Assembly: GCA_947652925.1 (NCBI GenBank)
Contig: CANTEW010000025.1
Location: forward strand, 1 to 36,616
Direction of reading: 5' to 3'
DNA length: 36,616 nucleotides
From: an uncultured Lachnospiraceae bacterium
GTDB taxonomy: Bacteria > Bacillota > Clostridia > Lachnospirales > Lachnospiraceae
The notes below the pieces were generated by a model. The model ran no database searches, was not told the origin of the DNA, and saw nothing but the letters and a program-made list of their open reading frames with translations. Position numbers and translations under genes: made by a program. Positions 14,876-23,237 of this stretch are shown here, piece after piece (within the stretch, counting starts at the first letter, position 1; each line of letters starts with the position of its first letter).

Positions 14876-17149
14876 ATGTTTGAACATAAGAAGATCCAGA
14901 AGCTTGAGGATCTCTTTCTGGGACTGAGCAGCAGGCCGGGCAGGTGCGTATATTTTTACAGGATCTGCGGATATACGAAAGAGATCGGGCAGTTTATCGC
15001 AGACTATTACCAGGCTGCGCGAAGATCCGGCGTGATCCAGGCGGGGAAGATCCCAAATCCGGATGAGAGAGTTCTCTCTTATTATGAAGAGATGATGGGG
15101 ACGGATCTTCAGGTCAGCCTTGGCGCTATCTCGGCGGATCTGGAGAGATGGCTGCCCAGGATGGATGGACGCCAGAGAGAGAATGTGGCGGCTTCGCTGT
15201 ATGACGCCCTCGATTCTCTGCGCAGAGCAGGGAAGAATACAGGTATGCTGAAAAATGCATATATCAAGTTCATGTGTTGGATGTATTATAAATTTGAGCG
15301 TATCGTGGATCTGCTGGGGGAGGAGACAGTACCTAAGATCCTTTACGAGGGGGAAGTGAGCAGGTATGAACTGATGCTGTTGTCCATCCTTTCAAATGCG
15401 GGGTGTGATGTGATCTTGCTCCAATACAGGGGAGATGCTGCTTACCGGAAACTGGATGCAGATTCTGTGTTGTCGGATAACCTGGAACTCCCAGGTATGA
15501 CAGAGTTCCCATCGGGGTTCAGTCTGCGCAAGGTGGAGAAAGAGTTCCAGGCTTCACTACAGATGGAAAGAGCGTGCGGACAGGGTCCGAAGATCGCAAA
15601 TTGTACCAATGCATGGATCACGGGAAAAGGGCTTGCAGATATCTGTACGGCTGAAACTTTAAGGGGAGAAGATCCCAGGTTTTTTTACAATTGTTTTTAC
15701 AGGATCAACGGTGTGGAAGATAAGCTCACCTATCTGAGCCAGCTGTATCAATTCCGGGTGGGACTGAAAAACAGTGGGAGACGGATGGTGATCATAAGCG
15801 GTGGCATCCCAAGTCCCACTGTAGAGGAGATCAGCAGTATCCGGCGGGCGGACTATACGGAGAAGATGCAGATGCTCCTGGATCTGTCGAAAAATATCAT
15901 GTATCTATCCGACCAGGGACTGCAGCGTGTGATGATACAGGCATTTTTGGATGTGCTGCGCACGGAGGCAGAGAGTCCCGGGACGGACCTGAACCGGCTC
16001 ACGAATAAAGCCGTGTATCTGCTCTGTTGGCTCAAGCGTTATCAAGGGGATCTGTTCAGTGGATGGAAGATGCCCAAAGTGGCGTGTTTTGTCTATATGG
16101 GGGGATGCAGGGATGGACGGGAAGCGGCATTCATGAGATTTCTGGCAAGACTCCCGATAGATGTGCTGGTCTTAAGACCTGATCTGGATCGAAAATGCTG
16201 CCTGCAGGATGAGCTGTTGTATGAGATCACTTTTACAGAGACGATGGCTGTCCATGAGTTCCCACGGGAAGATATGGGCGTGCATATGGGGACGGCGGCA
16301 TATCATGCGGAGCGGGAACTGGATACGCTCATGTACCAGGACTTTGGTATCTATCGGGAACAGCAGTATCAAAAAGCGGAAACGGTGGTCCTCCAGACCA
16401 CATATGAGGAGATCAGGCTTTTGTGGGATGAGGAAGTGAAGTACAGGCCGAATTTCAGCACAGTGGGGGATACAGTGCATATCCCGGTGATCTTTGCAAA
16501 GGTATCGGGTGTGAAAGACGGACAGATCCCTCAATACTGGCAGTCTGTCCGTGAGCTTGTGACAGAGGACACGTATGTGGTGAAAAACGTCCCGTTTATC
16601 GCACCTGCTGGGGAAAATCCCATGAAAGCATATGCGGTGGGATTTTTGGAGAACGGTAAGATACAGAAGAGAAAGATCAGGGAACATCCTCATTATCCCT
16701 ATGGATATCTGCGGGAAGGCGCGCAGGAACACATCCTGGAGAAGCTGCAGGTACTGATCGACAGGAGAACGATCAAAGGGACGTTTGAGAACGGTACGGA
16801 ATATACGATCATCTCCACGGTCCTGGACCTCCCGAAAGATATCGTACGGATGATCCAGAGATTTGACTTTACAAAGAAAAACCCTAAGTTGTTGTATATC
16901 CATACCACAGAGACAGTCATCTCCCTGGAGGATTCTATATTGACAGCGTTTTTGGATCTGATCGGATTTGATATCGTCTTTTTCGTGCCCACGGGATATG
17001 AGACGATCGAGAAGCATTTTAACAGGAGGATCATGGAGGGATATCAGATCGGGGAGTATGTGTATGACCTGCGGGTCCCTGGACTGGAGAGTTTTTCACC
17101 GAAAGCGCGTACGCGGTGGATGGATAAGATCTTTAAGAGAGGTAGATAA
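14876..17149 (+). CDS. yceG: YceG-like Ter/Yce stress-module protein (757 aa)
   Basis: A large protein that I place in the bacterial YceG family (B. subtilis yceC-yceI operon), described in comparative genomics as a component of the Ter-linked biosynthetic module. No signal peptide or membrane helix is apparent; it should be cytoplasmic. Support is from overall sequence feel, size (family about 540-760) and gene order immediately before telA, as in the yceG-yceH pair. I see no standard nucleotide-binding motif. The ATG at 14876 is chosen with AAGGTGG eight bases upstream; a TTG at 14858 overlapping the rhomboid stop is possible. The stop abuts the telA ATG. Biochemical function is not established. 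Confidence 0.75.
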   Translation: MFEHKKIQKLEDLFLGLSSRPGRCVYFYRICGYTKEIGQFIADYYQAARRSGVIQAGKIPNPDERVLSYYEEMMGTDLQVSLGAISADLERWLPRMDGRQRENVAASLYDALDSLRRAGKNTGMLKNAYIKFMCWMYYKFERIVDLLGEETVPKILYEGEVSRYELMLLSILSNAGCDVILLQYRGDAAYRKLDADSVLSDNLELPGMTEFPSGFSLRKVEKEFQASLQMERACGQGPKIANCTNAWITGKGLADICTAETLRGEDPRFFYNCFYRINGVEDKLTYLSQLYQFRVGLKNSGRRMVIISGGIPSPTVEEISSIRRADYTEKMQMLLDLSKNIMYLSDQGLQRVMIQAFLDVLRTEAESPGTDLNRLTNKAVYLLCWLKRYQGDLFSGWKMPKVACFVYMGGCRDGREAAFMRFLARLPIDVLVLRPDLDRKCCLQDELLYEITFTETMAVHEFPREDMGVHMGTAAYHAERELDTLMYQDFGIYREQQYQKAETVVLQTTYEEIRLLWDEEVKYRPNFSTVGDTVHIPVIFAKVSGVKDGQIPQYWQSVRELVTEDTYVVKNVPFIAPAGENPMKAYAVGFLENGKIQKRKIREHPHYPYGYLREGAQEHILEKLQVLIDRRTIKGTFENGTEYTIISTVLDLPKDIVRMIQRFDFTKKNPKLLYIHTTETVISLEDSILTAFLDLIGFDIVFFVPTGYETIEKHFNRRIMEGYQIGEYVYDLRVPGLESFSPKARTRWMDKIFKRGR

Positions 17150-18289
17150 ATGGGATTAGATTTCAGTAAGACTGTGCAGCCATCTGCGGCTGTCACGGAA
17201 ACAAAGAACGAGTTAGGACCGATCGAGCAGTATGACATCGTGGCTGACCGGCAGCAGTTGACCGCGAGAGCAGTAAATTCCCAGGAAGTGGATGATATCG
17301 TGAGTACCATAGAAGTATTCGATCTGGAGACGATCGTGTCCTTCGGCTCTGAAGCGGCGGAGGAGGTTTCCAAGGCATCGGATGTGGTCCTTGACAACAT
17401 GAACATGTCTCAGTTGGATGAGTCCAGCCAGATGCTGGATACACTGGCGAAGATCATGGACAGATTCGACATCGAGGAGATCAAAGAAGAGCCGAATCTT
17501 TTCCAGAAGATCTTTGGGAATATGAAGAAGCAGCTGGATAAGATCTTAAATAAATATCATACGATGGGAGATGAGATCGATAAGATCTACATCCAGCTGA
17601 AACAGTATGAGGCGGAGATCAAACAAGCCAACCGCAGATTGGATCAGATGTTCGAGGCGAACGTTGGATATTATCATGAACTGGTCAGATATATCCTGGC
17701 CGGGGAGCAGGGCTGTCGGGAGCTGGAGGCCCATATCGCCCAGAGGCGGACGGATATGGAGACGACGGGGGATGCTTCTATCCAGTTTGAACTGCAGAGC
17801 CTGGAGCAGGCTTTGATGATGCTGGAGCAGAGGACGCAGGATCTGCGGACAGCGGAGAGTGTGGCGATGCAGTCCATCCCTATGATCAAGGCCATGGGAT
17901 CCAGCAATATGGATCTGGTGCGGAAGATCAATTCAGCCTTCATCATAACCCTCCCGGTCTTCAAACAGGCCCTTGCCCAGGCGATCATGCTGAAGAGACA
18001 GCGGATCCAGGCAGAGGCCATGTCTGCCCTGGATGAGAAGACGAATGAACTGCTGATCAAAAATGCCAGGAATACGGTGGAACAGTCTAAGATGACGGCG
18101 CAGATGGCCTCCGGGAGTTCGATCAAGATAGAGACGCTGGAGACTACTTGGCGTACGATCGTAGACGGGATCGACGAGACAAAGCGGATCCAGGAGGACG
18201 CCAGGAGAAAACGTGCAGAAGATCAGTTGAGACTGGAAAATATAAAAAGAGAATTTAATGAAAAGTATCATATGCCGCGAAAAAGTTAA
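17150..18289 (+). CDS. telA: Toxic anion resistance protein, TelA/YceH/KlaA family (379 aa)
   Basis: An almost all-helical cytoplasmic protein with the TelA layout: a variable N-terminus, FGSEAAEEVSKASDVVL (about 64-80), LFQKIFGNMKKQLDKILNKY (about 111-130), YIQLKQYEAEIKQANRRLDQMF and the closing W-R-T-I-V-D-G-I-D-E-T-K-R-I-Q segment (about 335-350). Members were first linked to tellurite and other toxic-anion resistance; the wider role is in Ter-type stress response. Length is typical (350-400). It starts directly after the yceG-like stop, with AAGAGAGGT as ribosome site. The next gene (terD) follows a 180-base gap with its own promoter. Confidence 0.9.
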   Translation: MGLDFSKTVQPSAAVTETKNELGPIEQYDIVADRQQLTARAVNSQEVDDIVSTIEVFDLETIVSFGSEAAEEVSKASDVVLDNMNMSQLDESSQMLDTLAKIMDRFDIEEIKEEPNLFQKIFGNMKKQLDKILNKYHTMGDEIDKIYIQLKQYEAEIKQANRRLDQMFEANVGYYHELVRYILAGEQGCRELEAHIAQRRTDMETTGDASIQFELQSLEQALMMLEQRTQDLRTAESVAMQSIPMIKAMGSSNMDLVRKINSAFIITLPVFKQALAQAIMLKRQRIQAEAMSALDEKTNELLIKNARNTVEQSKMTAQMASGSSIKIETLETTWRTIVDGIDETKRIQEDARRKRAEDQLRLENIKREFNEKYHMPRKS

Positions 18290-18362
18290 GGGACAGAGTG
18301 CATGAGTGTTCCGGGGCGGTCTTTTTGTCTGTGGCTTTTCAAGGCGGGGACTGGTCGCCAGC

Positions 18363-18391
18363 TTGTATTCGGAGTGAGGATATGGTATAGT
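18363..18391 (+). promoter_or_regulatory. Promoter of the terD-terD-ATPase-HAD operon
   Basis: TTGTAT (18363-18368), exactly 17 bases, TATAGT (18386-18391) with TGG extended -10. About 80 bases of leader follow before the first terD. Confidence 0.6.
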
Positions 18392-18472
18392 TATCCAGGA
18401 TCAAGATGTATGGGATGAAGAGGATATTTTTCCGATCTCCTGGCTATATTAAATTTATTTGGAGGAAAAGTT

Positions 18473-19054
18473 ATGCCGATCAATTTATCAAAAGGACAGA
18501 AAGTGGATCTGACGAAGGGGAACCCGGGCTTAAAGAAGATCATGGCTGGTCTGGGATGGGATGTGAATGCATTTGATTCCGGCGGTGATTTTGACCTGGA
18601 TGCGGCGGCGTTCATGCTGGGAGCGGACGGGAAATGTCCTACAGACAAGGAATTCATCTTTTATGGGAATCTGGCCCATGTGAGCGAGTCTGTCAAACAC
18701 CTGGGAGATAATCTGACAGGTGCGGGTGAAGGGGATGACGAGCAGATCCAGATCGATCTGTCGAAGGTCCCGGCGAACATTGAGAAGATCGCGTTCACGG
18801 TCACCATTTACGAGGCGGATGCCAGGAGACAGAATTTCGGGCAGGTATCCAATGCGTTCATCCGTATCGTGGATGAGGCGGCGCAGACAGAATTGATACG
18901 CTATGATCTGGGAGAAGATTTTTCTATCGAAACGGCGATCGTGGTGGGAGAATTGTACAGAAACAACGGCGAGTGGAAATTCAATGCGATCGGGAGCGGT
19001 TTCCAGGGGGGATTGGCAGCGCTCTGCTGTCACTTTGGGATCAATGCGGCGTAA
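18473..19054 (+). CDS. terD: TerD family Ca2+-binding stress protein, copy 1 (193 aa)
   Basis: TerD proteins are small cytoplasmic Ca2+-binding beta-sandwich proteins linked to tellurite, phage and membrane stress. The family hallmarks are intact: [15 protein letters not shown] at the start, GLGWD (26-30), the acidic [11 protein letters not shown] (39-49), [15 protein letters not shown] (78-92) and the AFIRIVDE and GELYR segments. Both acidic loops that bind Ca2+ are complete. Length is standard. GGAGG is upstream of the ATG. It is first in an operon with a second TerD 14 bases on. Confidence 0.95.
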   Translation: MPINLSKGQKVDLTKGNPGLKKIMAGLGWDVNAFDSGGDFDLDAAAFMLGADGKCPTDKEFIFYGNLAHVSESVKHLGDNLTGAGEGDDEQIQIDLSKVPANIEKIAFTVTIYEADARRQNFGQVSNAFIRIVDEAAQTELIRYDLGEDFSIETAIVVGELYRNNGEWKFNAIGSGFQGGLAALCCHFGINAA

Positions 19055-19068
19055 GAGGGGAGGATGGG

Positions 19069-19659
19069 ATGTCGGTAAGTCTTCAAAAAGGACAGAAAGT
19101 AAGTTTGACAAAAGACAATGCAGGCCTGTCAAGATTATTGGTGGGCCTTGGCTGGGATGAAGTGGAGCAAAAAGGCGGTCTTTTTGCAAAGAAAGCCCAG
19201 CCGATCGACTGCGATGCATCCGTACTCATGCTCCAGGGCGGCAAGCTGCAGAACAATGCGGACATCGTATATTATGGGAACCTGCAGCACAAGTCGGGGA
19301 CAGTCCAGCATCTGGGGGATAACCTGACAGGCGCCGGAGAGGGGGATGATGAGCAGATCGTGATCGACCTGTCCCGTGTGCCGGAGGGATACGACCGGAT
19401 CGTGGTGGTGGTGAATATCTATCACGCCGTCAAGAGAAAACAGCATTTTGGGATGATCCGGAACGCGTTTATCCGCATCGTGGACGGCAGAAACAATAAA
19501 GAAATGTGCAAGTACAGTCTGACGGACGATTATTCCGGGATGACAGCGATGGTCTTCGGTGAGATCTACAGGCGGGGCGGTGAGTGGAAGTTCAATGCCA
19601 TCGGGCAGGGGACGAATGACCCGGGGCTGGGGGAACTTGCGGCAAGATATCTGCAATGA
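19069..19659 (+). CDS. terD: TerD family protein, copy 2, with altered first acidic loop (196 aa)
   Basis: A paralogue of the preceding TerD: SVSLQKGQKVSLTK at the start, GLGWD (26-30), and the second Ca2+ motif [17 protein letters not shown] (81-97) is fully kept. The first motif, DFDLDA in copy 1, is PIDCDA (45-50) here and is preceded by a longer insertion (EQKGGLFAKKAQ), resembling TerD members of the TerE/TerZ side. The Ca2+ site may thus differ in affinity. The ATG at 19069 follows GAGGGGAGG; earlier in-frame starts lie within the first terD gene. Separate copies suggest hetero-assembly or different ion response. Confidence 0.93.
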   Translation: MSVSLQKGQKVSLTKDNAGLSRLLVGLGWDEVEQKGGLFAKKAQPIDCDASVLMLQGGKLQNNADIVYYGNLQHKSGTVQHLGDNLTGAGEGDDEQIVIDLSRVPEGYDRIVVVVNIYHAVKRKQHFGMIRNAFIRIVDGRNNKEMCKYSLTDDYSGMTAMVFGEIYRRGGEWKFNAIGQGTNDPGLGELAARYLQ

Positions 19660-19718
19660 GGATCCCGGCCATCCGCAGGCTTTCATTTATGATCAGATAA
19701 AAGAGAGAAGGGAATGCT

Positions 19719-22385
19719 ATGAAATACAATGGCCTGACCAGTCAGGAAGTGGAAGAGTCCAGGAAAAAAAATGGTCCAAATGTGATCCCGGATTCTGAGC
19801 CGACTACTTTTTGGCAGGAATTTAAAGAAACATTCGGCGATCCGATGATCAAGATCTTGCTGGCGATCGCAGTGTTGATGATCGTGATGTTTTTCTTTGG
19901 CTATGCGGAGATCTATGAGCCGATGGGGACGATCATCGCGATCTTGATCGTGGCGTTTGTGTCGGCGAAAACAGGCGTGGCCAGTGATACGAAATACCGG
20001 GAATTGAAAGACAACACAGAAAAAGACAAATGTAAAGTCCACAGGGACGGCGTGGTCACAGTGATCGAAGTAGACGATGTTGTGGTGGGGGATAAAGTAC
20101 TCCTCCAGTCGGGAGATAAGATCCCGGCGGATGGCATCCTGGTGGACGGCGCTCTGCGGGTGGATAATTCAGCCCTGAACGGAGAGGCAGAGGAGTGCAA
20201 GAAGACAGCGGCAGATGAAAGTGTCCAGCTGGACGATGATATCACCGGCGATACTTTTGTGGATGCTCACTCCCTCTTCAGGGGAGCGGTGGTCTTTGAC
20301 GGAGAAGGTATCCTGGATGTGCGCAAGGTGGGCTTAAAGACCATGATGGGTAAGATGGCCGAGGAGATGCAGGAAGATGAACCGGATTCCCCGCTGAAAG
20401 TGAAGCTGTCAAAACTGGCGAACCAGATCTCCACATTCGGGTATATCGGTGCAGTGGTCATCGCGGTCATGTATTTTGCCTATTTTATCATCAGTGCCGG
20501 AGGATTTTCCGGATATTTTTCCATGGGTATCCAGAATGTGATCCAGGATATCGTGGAGGCGGTGTCCCTGGCCGTGGTGATCATCGTCTGTGCGGTGCCG
20601 GAGGGACTGCCCTTGATGATCTCGCTGGTGCTCATGCAGAATACAAGTAAGATGTTAGACCATAACGTGCTCGTGAGGAAAGCAGAGGGGATCGAGACGG
20701 CAGGTTCACTGAATATCTTGTTCAGCGATAAAACGGGGACGATCACAAAGGGTTCTCTGTCTGTGGTGGATTTTTTCTCCGGAGACGGACAGTCCATCGG
20801 ACTCTCACAGCTGGGCGACCATAAACAGGTGAAAGAGCTGCTGGATCTGTCTATCGGCAAGAACACCCAGTCCCTGTTTGATGCTTCTCATAAAGTGATC
20901 GGCGGGAATGCGACGGATCAGGCGTTGATGAGATTTATCGGGGAAGAAGTGTTCCAGTCGCTGCAGGCGGACACAGGATGTGCGGTCACTGCGCAGCAGG
21001 GGTTCAACTCAGCGAATAAATTCAGTCAGGCCCGCATCGATAAACTGGGCAAGACCTTCTACAAGGGCGCGCCGGAGAGATTGCTGGCTCAGGCGTCCAA
21101 GTATCTGGATAAAGATGGGAATGTGAAGGACATGGATCTTGCCCTTCTAAATAAGAAGATCGACACACTGGCCCAGAAAGCTATGCGTGTCCTGGCGTTT
21201 GGGTATTCGGAAAAGCCCATGCAGGAGAATGTGATCCAGGATGATCTTGTGATCATCGGGCTGGTGGGCATCCGGGATGATGTGAGGCCGGAAGCAAAAG
21301 AGGCGATCAAAGAGGTGCAGGGCGCGGGCATACAGGTGGTCATGATCACGGGGGATCGATTAGAGACAGCAGTGGCGATCGCCAAGGATGCAGGGCTGAT
21401 CCAGAGCGACGGGGACCGGGCGCTGACTTCCGCCCAGCTCAACGAGATGTCAGATGAAGAAGTGAAGAAGATCATACCGGATATCCGTGTGATCGCCCGG
21501 GCATTGCCCACGGATAAATCACGTATGGTGCGGCTGTGCCAGGAGATGAACCTGGTGGTCGGTATGACCGGAGACGGCGTCAACGATTCCCCGGCGCTCA
21601 AACGGGCGGATGTGGGCTTCGCCATGGGCAGCGGCACAGAAGCGGCAAAAGAGGCGGGTGAGATCGTGATCTTGGATGATAACTTTAAATCCATCAAAGA
21701 TGCGATCCTCTACGGCAGGACGATCTATCACAATATACTGAAATTCTGTAAATTCCAGTTGGTGATCAACGTGACGGCTGTGATCGTCAGCGCGGTCGCG
21801 CCCTTCTTCGGTGTGGAAGAGCCGTTGAAAGTCACCCATCTCTTATTCGTGAACTTGGTCATGGATGGTCTGGGGGCGATCATGCTGGGGAACGAACCTG
21901 CATTGGCTATCTATATGGATGAAAAACCCAGGAGGAGGGATGAGAGCATCGTCAGCAAGAAGATGATGATACAGATCCTGGTTGTGGGAGCGTGGCTTAC
22001 GGCCGTAAGTTTCGTTTATCTGAAAGCACCTTTCTTCCGTGGCCTTTTTGATACAGAGGAACAGCATCTGACAGGTTATTTTGTCCTGTTCATCGTGAGT
22101 GCCCTGTTCAATGGGTTTAATGTGAGGGATGAGCGGTTCGGCATCTTCAGAGGTCTGGATGAGAATACGGGTTTTTTGAAAGTGTTCTTTACGATCATCC
22201 TGGTGCAGGCGCTGATCGTGAATGCAGCCCTGGTCCCTGTCCCTGTATTTAGGTGGATCGGAAATATGTTTAGCTGCGTGCCCTTTGGGATCACTGGGTG
22301 GATCGCTGTCATACTGCTCGCAGTGACCATGATCCCAGTGGATATGATCCGGAAACTGGTCACAGGACAGGATACGGAGGGATAG
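19719..22385 (+). CDS. P2-type (Ca2+-transporting class) ATPase (888 aa)
   Basis: A membrane ATPase of the SERCA/PMCA class that pumps cations, most likely Ca2+, out of the cytoplasm. The N-terminal cation-ATPase domain (1-60) begins GLTSQEVEESRKKNG-N. The actuator loop keeps N-G-E (154-156) in place of TGE. Helix 4 has AVPEGLP (292-298), the P2 ion-binding signature. The phosphorylated Asp337 is in DKTGT; TGDGVNDSPALK closes the P-domain; helix 6 has NLVMDG with the Asn and Asp of the ion site. Ten helices in all, no calmodulin tail. AGAAGGGA precedes the ATG. It lies between terD and a HAD phosphatase gene, tying ion export to the Ca2+-binding TerD proteins. Ca2+ specificity is class inference. 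Confidence 0.92.
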   Translation: MKYNGLTSQEVEESRKKNGPNVIPDSEPTTFWQEFKETFGDPMIKILLAIAVLMIVMFFFGYAEIYEPMGTIIAILIVAFVSAKTGVASDTKYRELKDNTEKDKCKVHRDGVVTVIEVDDVVVGDKVLLQSGDKIPADGILVDGALRVDNSALNGEAEECKKTAADESVQLDDDITGDTFVDAHSLFRGAVVFDGEGILDVRKVGLKTMMGKMAEEMQEDEPDSPLKVKLSKLANQISTFGYIGAVVIAVMYFAYFIISAGGFSGYFSMGIQNVIQDIVEAVSLAVVIIVCAVPEGLPLMISLVLMQNTSKMLDHNVLVRKAEGIETAGSLNILFSDKTGTITKGSLSVVDFFSGDGQSIGLSQLGDHKQVKELLDLSIGKNTQSLFDASHKVIGGNATDQALMRFIGEEVFQSLQADTGCAVTAQQGFNSANKFSQARIDKLGKTFYKGAPERLLAQASKYLDKDGNVKDMDLALLNKKIDTLAQKAMRVLAFGYSEKPMQENVIQDDLVIIGLVGIRDDVRPEAKEAIKEVQGAGIQVVMITGDRLETAVAIAKDAGLIQSDGDRALTSAQLNEMSDEEVKKIIPDIRVIARALPTDKSRMVRLCQEMNLVVGMTGDGVNDSPALKRADVGFAMGSGTEAAKEAGEIVILDDNFKSIKDAILYGRTIYHNILKFCKFQLVINVTAVIVSAVAPFFGVEEPLKVTHLLFVNLVMDGLGAIMLGNEPALAIYMDEKPRRRDESIVSKKMMIQILVVGAWLTAVSFVYLKAPFFRGLFDTEEQHLTGYFVLFIVSALFNGFNVRDERFGIFRGLDENTGFLKVFFTIILVQALIVNAALVPVPVFRWIGNMFSCVPFGITGWIAVILLAVTMIPVDMIRKLVTGQDTEG

Positions 22386-22392
22386 AGTATCC

Positions 22393-23172
22393 ATGGCTGT
22401 CTTTCATGTCGACCTGGATAACACACTGATCTTTTCCTATAAGCATGATATCGGCCAGGAAAAAAGATGTGTGGAGATCTGCCAGGGCAGAGAGGTCTCC
22501 TTTATCACGGATAAGACGTATGCATTGCTCCGGGAGATAAGTGAACAGGTCTTGATCGTCCCCACCACGACCAGGACCCAGGAGCAATATGGACGGATAT
22601 GTCTGGGGATCAGTAGACTGCCCTATGCATTGGTCTGTAACGGGGGCGTGTTACTTGTGGACGGGAAAAAAGACGACGAGTGGTACGCCCAGTCCCTGGA
22701 TCTGGCAAAAGAGTGTGGGGACGGATTGAGAAAGGCTTTTTCTCTTCTGGAAGATGAGGCGGAGAGGGAGTTGGAGGTCAGGTTTATCGAAGACCTGTTT
22801 GTGTTCACAAAATGTAAAGAGCCAGAGGCGGTGGTCCAGTTTTTGAAAAAAGAACTGGACACCCGTCTTTTGGATGTTTTACAGAATGGTACGAAAGTCT
22901 ATGTCATACCCAGGGGTCTGGACAAAGGGCGTGCAGTGGAACGTTTCCGGGAGTATAAGAGGGACGGGCTGGTCTTAGCCGCGGGTGACAGTGGGTTTGA
23001 TGTTACGATGCTGGAGAAGGCAGACAGAGCTGCGGCGCCGCGGCCGCTCCTGGAGAGCGCCCCATTGTCTGGGCATGTGGTGCCTATGCCGGGAAAAGCT
23101 GTGTATTCAGAGGAAGTGTTAGGATTTATCCGGGATATCCTGATCCAGGAAAGATATAAAGCTCAAAAATAG
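22393..23172 (+). CDS. HAD superfamily hydrolase, Cof/sucrose-phosphatase-like (259 aa)
   Basis: HAD motif I is HVDLDNTLIF with nucleophile Asp7 and Asp9; motif II is the Thr in VPTTTRT (57-63); motif III/IV are the K in GLDKGRAVERF and the Asp pair in AAGDSGFDVTML. The cap inserted between motifs II and III marks the C2-type (Cof) class, whose substrates are sugar phosphates or similar small phosphates. The gene follows the P-ATPase by seven bases, and HAD phosphatases are known members of Ter-linked biosynthetic clusters, so it probably acts with this module. Substrate unknown. A hairpin terminator shared with the convergent kinase gene follows. Confidence 0.88.
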   Translation: MAVFHVDLDNTLIFSYKHDIGQEKRCVEICQGREVSFITDKTYALLREISEQVLIVPTTTRTQEQYGRICLGISRLPYALVCNGGVLLVDGKKDDEWYAQSLDLAKECGDGLRKAFSLLEDEAERELEVRFIEDLFVFTKCKEPEAVVQFLKKELDTRLLDVLQNGTKVYVIPRGLDKGRAVERFREYKRDGLVLAAGDSGFDVTMLEKADRAAAPRPLLESAPLSGHVVPMPGKAVYSEEVLGFIRDILIQERYKAQK

Positions 23173-23219
23173 ACCGCTGTGGGTCATATGCATGGATACG
23201 GCATAAGACTACAGCGGTC
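23172..23219. terminator. Shared terminator of the Ter operon and the histidine kinase
   Basis: GACCGCTGT (23172-23180) and ACAGCGGTC (23211-23219) form a 9-bp stem between convergent genes. On the minus strand it is followed by TATTTTT, a proper T-run; on the plus strand by GTTTG, so it stops the kinase transcript best. Confidence 0.65.
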
Positions 23220-23237
23220 GTTTGCATGATCTTTGTA

